Of a stretch of DNA of 8,425 bases, positions 6,917 through 8,425 are shown piece by piece (the first letter of the stretch is position 1; each line of letters opens with the position of its first letter). The position numbers and the translations under genes were made by a program. Origin of the DNA: Pseudobdellovibrionaceae bacterium (GTDB taxonomy: Bacteria; Bdellovibrionota; Bdellovibrionia; Bdellovibrionales; JAMPXM01); assembly GCA_913776405.1 (NCBI GenBank), contig CAJYOV010000024.1, positions 1 to 8,425 on the forward strand. The letters run 5' to 3'. Under the pieces are notes generated by a model. That model was not told where the DNA came from and made no database searches. It was given only the letters and a program-made list of their open reading frames with translations.

Positions 6917-7522
6917 ATGGCAGCAGCAGCACAAAAGATCAGCGAGAAAACCGTCGCGATTCTCGCAACCGACGGTTTCGAGCAGTCGGAACTTTTCGAG
7001 CCCTTGAAAGCGTTGAAAGACGCAGGCGCAAAAGTGAAGATCGTTTCGCTTAAGAGTGGCAAGATCAAAGGTTGGGACAAAAAAGATTGGGGTAAAGAAA
7101 TCGATGTCGACATGAAAGTCGAAGACGCCGATGTGGACAACTTCGACGCTCTCGTACTTCCGGGTGGTGTCATCAATCCAGACGCACTTCGTATCAACAA
7201 AGAAGCGATGCGCTTCGTTCAGCAATTCGATGAAGCCGGCAAAACGATCGCAGCAATCTGCCACGGCCCTTGGTCACTGATCGAAGCCAACATCGTTCGC
7301 GGCAAGACTGTTACGTCATGGCCGTCTCTGAAGACCGATCTGCGCAACGCGGGTGCTGAGTGGGTCGATAAAAAATGTGCGATCGACGGCAACATCATCA
7401 CGAGCCGCAACCCAGATGACTTGCCCGCGTTCAACCAAGCCATCATCGACGCTCTCGTGAAACCATCGACATCCGCTAACAAAGCGAAGCAAGATTCGCA
7501 GTTTGCGCATAGCCGTCAGTAA
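6917..7522 (+). CDS. DJ-1/PfpI superfamily protein (PfpI-type protease/deglycase-like)
   Basis: A 201-residue cytoplasmic protein of the type 1 glutamine amidotransferase-like DJ-1/PfpI superfamily. The start ATG has an excellent ribosome site, GGAGG 6 bases upstream. The family's catalytic elements are present: DGFEQSEL with Glu22 at the position of the conserved acidic residue, LPGG at 81-84, and the nucleophile elbow AAICHGPW with Cys115 and His116. TVTSWPSLKTDLRNAGAEWVD (131-151) is typical of the PfpI/general-stress-protein branch. Members have been reported as proteases, chaperones or protein/nucleotide deglycases, mostly in stress protection; which applies here cannot be told. Residues from about 182 on form a polar tail (KPSTSANKAKQDSQFAHSRQ) beyond the usual core. 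The gene is divergent from the hybrid kinase and convergent with yetF. Confidence 0.92.
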   Translation: MAAAAQKISEKTVAILATDGFEQSELFEPLKALKDAGAKVKIVSLKSGKIKGWDKKDWGKEIDVDMKVEDADVDNFDALVLPGGVINPDALRINKEAMRFVQQFDEAGKTIAAICHGPWSLIEANIVRGKTVTSWPSLKTDLRNAGAEWVDKKCAIDGNIITSRNPDDLPAFNQAIIDALVKPSTSANKAKQDSQFAHSRQ

Positions 7523-7543
7523 ATCAGATTTTCGATAGAGTAC

Positions 7544-8122
7544 TCACTCCAAGATCGGGCTTGAATACTCGGTCTTGGAGCGATGTTGAGACAAGCTTTC
7601 TTTACGGTCGTCACTATATTTAAAGACCGAGATTTCACCATCTGGCTCGAGCACAGCGAGGCGAACGTCTTCATATCTTTCCGCGTGCTCTTTACGGAGC
7701 GCCGTTTGAAGTTGCATATCGGAAAGAGCGTGGCGCTCCATGACCTTTCGCTCAGGCCGACCGTGCGAGATGATCACTTCCGGCTGGCCTTTCAACAGAG
7801 CCTCGAACTTCTTCGAGCGGGCGGCATACTTATTCATGAAGTAGTTGAGAGCAATGAGTGAGCTTGCGCCAATCAAGCCGCCTAAGATCGATTTGTCGTC
7901 GCCCGAAATCGACGTGTGAAGATTGGCGCTCAGGAGAAGCAGCAAGATAAAGTCTGAGGGCGACATTTCGCCCACGTCGCGTTTTCCGGTCAATCGAAGT
8001 GCGACAAGAAGAAAGAAGAAGGTGACCAGAGCCCGAACGATCACTTCCCAAATTGGAATATCCGGCAACCAAATAGACACGCGCTCGATCTCCTCTCGTT
8101 CGATGTACGAACTTGCGCTCAT
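7544..8122 (-). CDS. YetF/DUF421 family membrane protein
   Basis: A 192-residue protein from ATG 8122-8120, chosen because AGGTGG lies 4 bases upstream and the family-like sequence begins shortly after. The frame is open back to 8305, but the added stretch is not family-like and overlaps the divergent gene. Membrane segments are at about 24-43, 57-70 and 78-96. LRLTGKRDVGEMSPSDFIL (42-60) is the characteristic motif between the first two. The C-terminal soluble domain, about 100-170, has KKFEALLKGQPEVIISHGR (104-122), family-typical, and a closing strand VRLAVLEPDGEISVFK. This matches DUF421/YetF (PF04239), to which the Bacillus spore proteins SpoVA-E-like and YetF belong; role in non-sporeformers is unknown. 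About 22 charged residues follow the domain, and their last 11 codons plus bases of the preceding one form a strong hairpin. Confidence 0.9.
   Translation of the reverse strand: MSASSYIEREEIERVSIWLPDIPIWEVIVRALVTFFFLLVALRLTGKRDVGEMSPSDFILLLLLSANLHTSISGDDKSILGGLIGASSLIALNYFMNKYAARSKKFEALLKGQPEVIISHGRPERKVMERHALSDMQLQTALRKEHAERYEDVRLAVLEPDGEISVFKYSDDRKESLSQHRSKTEYSSPILE
7547..7580. terminator. 13-bp-stem hairpin between convergent PfpI and YetF genes (possible terminator)
   Basis: CTCCAAGATCGGG (7547-7559) pairs with CTCGGTCTTGGAG (7568-7580) across an 8-base loop: eleven Watson-Crick pairs and two G-U wobbles when transcribed on the plus strand. It starts 24 bases after the PfpI stop and lies wholly inside the final codons of yetF, ending next to its TGA. 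The position suits transcript-end protection or termination of the PfpI message. Neither strand has a T run after the stem, so it is not a classic intrinsic terminator. A separate 8-base palindrome, GAGTACTC, adjoins it at 7538-7545. Confidence 0.4.
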
Positions 8123-8228
8123 TGAACCACCTAGACCGAAGGACATCTTGAAGAATCTGTGTTCGTTTCGGCTTGTCGCGTGCATGGCTCGTCGGCATCC
8201 TGGCCTAAATGAAACGCATAGGGGCCGC

Positions 8229-8425
8229 ATGGAAGACTTAACCTCCGTTAATGAACAGCTTCGGAAACTGAACTCACGACTCGATGTCATCGAAGAGGCT
8301 CTCACTCATCTGATTGAGGAAAAAGAAGCTGAAGAGGCTCAGGCTGCAAGCCAAGTTGCACAGCAGCCCGTACGACCTGTATTGAATCCAACTGTTGCGC
8401 CAAAGCCTGAGCCGCGCCCAGTTCA
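8229..8425 (+). CDS. N-terminus of a coiled-coil, proline-rich protein (truncated by window end)
   Basis: The frame from ATG 8229 is open for 65 complete codons to the window edge, with AGGGG 4 bases upstream. Residues 1-35 (MEDLTSVNEQLRKLNSRLD, then VIEEALTHLIEEKEAEEA) have leucine, valine and isoleucine spaced as in a coiled coil. After an alanine/glutamine stretch comes a proline-rich linker (PVRPVLNPTVAPKPEPRPV, about 46-64). No signal peptide is visible. Such a coiled-coil plus proline-rich start is seen in DUF2339-type multi-spanning membrane proteins, among others, but the diagnostic part lies outside the window, so I do not assign a family. It is divergent from yetF, with 106 bases between the two starts and no clear promoter. 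Confidence 0.65.
   Translation, partial: MEDLTSVNEQLRKLNSRLDVIEEALTHLIEEKEAEEAQAASQVAQQPVRPVLNPTVAPKPEPRPV

Noticed and set aside
7830..8198. 122-residue minus-strand frame overlapping YetF
   Set aside because: It is a shifted frame over the recognisable YetF sequence, with an Arg/Ser/Cys-rich composition typical of shadows.
8123..8305. N-terminal extension of YetF to an upstream start at 8305
   Set aside because: The extra 61 residues are not YetF-like and overlap the divergent coiled-coil gene, whereas ATG 8122 has its own AGGTGG ribosome site.
1..8425. Search for mobile elements, CRISPR arrays, RNA genes, toxin-antitoxin or defence genes
   Set aside because: I found no spaced identical repeats, transposase or integrase motifs, tRNA-like cloverleafs or rRNA segments by eye on either strand.

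Overview
The window reads as ordinary chromosomal DNA of a Gram-negative bacterium. Three things point that way: an exported, probably lipid-anchored protein at the left edge, a hybrid sensor kinase, and moderate (roughly 50%) GC with no visible compositional break. The mixture would suit a proteobacterium or a Bdellovibrionota-like lineage, but nothing here fixes the taxon and I hold that guess loosely. Genes are closely packed on both strands. I see no phage, transposon, CRISPR, toxin or defence genes, and no tRNA or rRNA.

Layout. (1) 1-773, minus: start and most of an exported SAM-dependent methyltransferase with a TTG start, cut by the window edge. (2) 890-1870, plus: D-2-hydroxyacid dehydrogenase of the glyoxylate/hydroxypyruvate reductase type. 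(3) 1867-3255, minus: GntP-family permease, tail to tail with the dehydrogenase and sharing a TTAA stop. (4) 3405-5011, plus: a two-gene unit, DUF1622 then DUF2254, both membrane proteins, joined by an ATGA overlap. (5) 5088-6656, minus: PAS-HisKA-HATPase-receiver hybrid kinase whose receiver is cut by an in-frame TAA; the rest of the receiver is still readable in 5001-5087. (6) 6657-6916: divergent intergenic region with two dyad-symmetric motifs. (7) 6917-7522, plus: DJ-1/PfpI-family protein. (8) 7544-8122, minus: YetF/DUF421 membrane protein, with a 13-bp-stem hairpin in its last codons. (9) 8229-end, plus: start of a coiled-coil, proline-rich protein.

How the genes may work together. The dehydrogenase and permease could form a small hydroxy-acid uptake and conversion pair, although they are convergent rather than an operon. 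DUF1622 and DUF2254 are very likely co-translated. The kinase has no response regulator with an output domain beside it, so its target is not in the window. The PfpI and YetF genes are stress-associated in other bacteria, but nothing here shows they are co-regulated.

The most notable observation is the kinase nonsense codon. It falls exactly on the tyrosine of the conserved GMDDYxSKP block, and family-like sequence continues for 28 codons after it. That pattern indicates a very recent mutation or a single-base sequence error. I found no convincing previously undescribed system; the DUF1622-DUF2254 pair is the best candidate for an uncharacterised functional unit.
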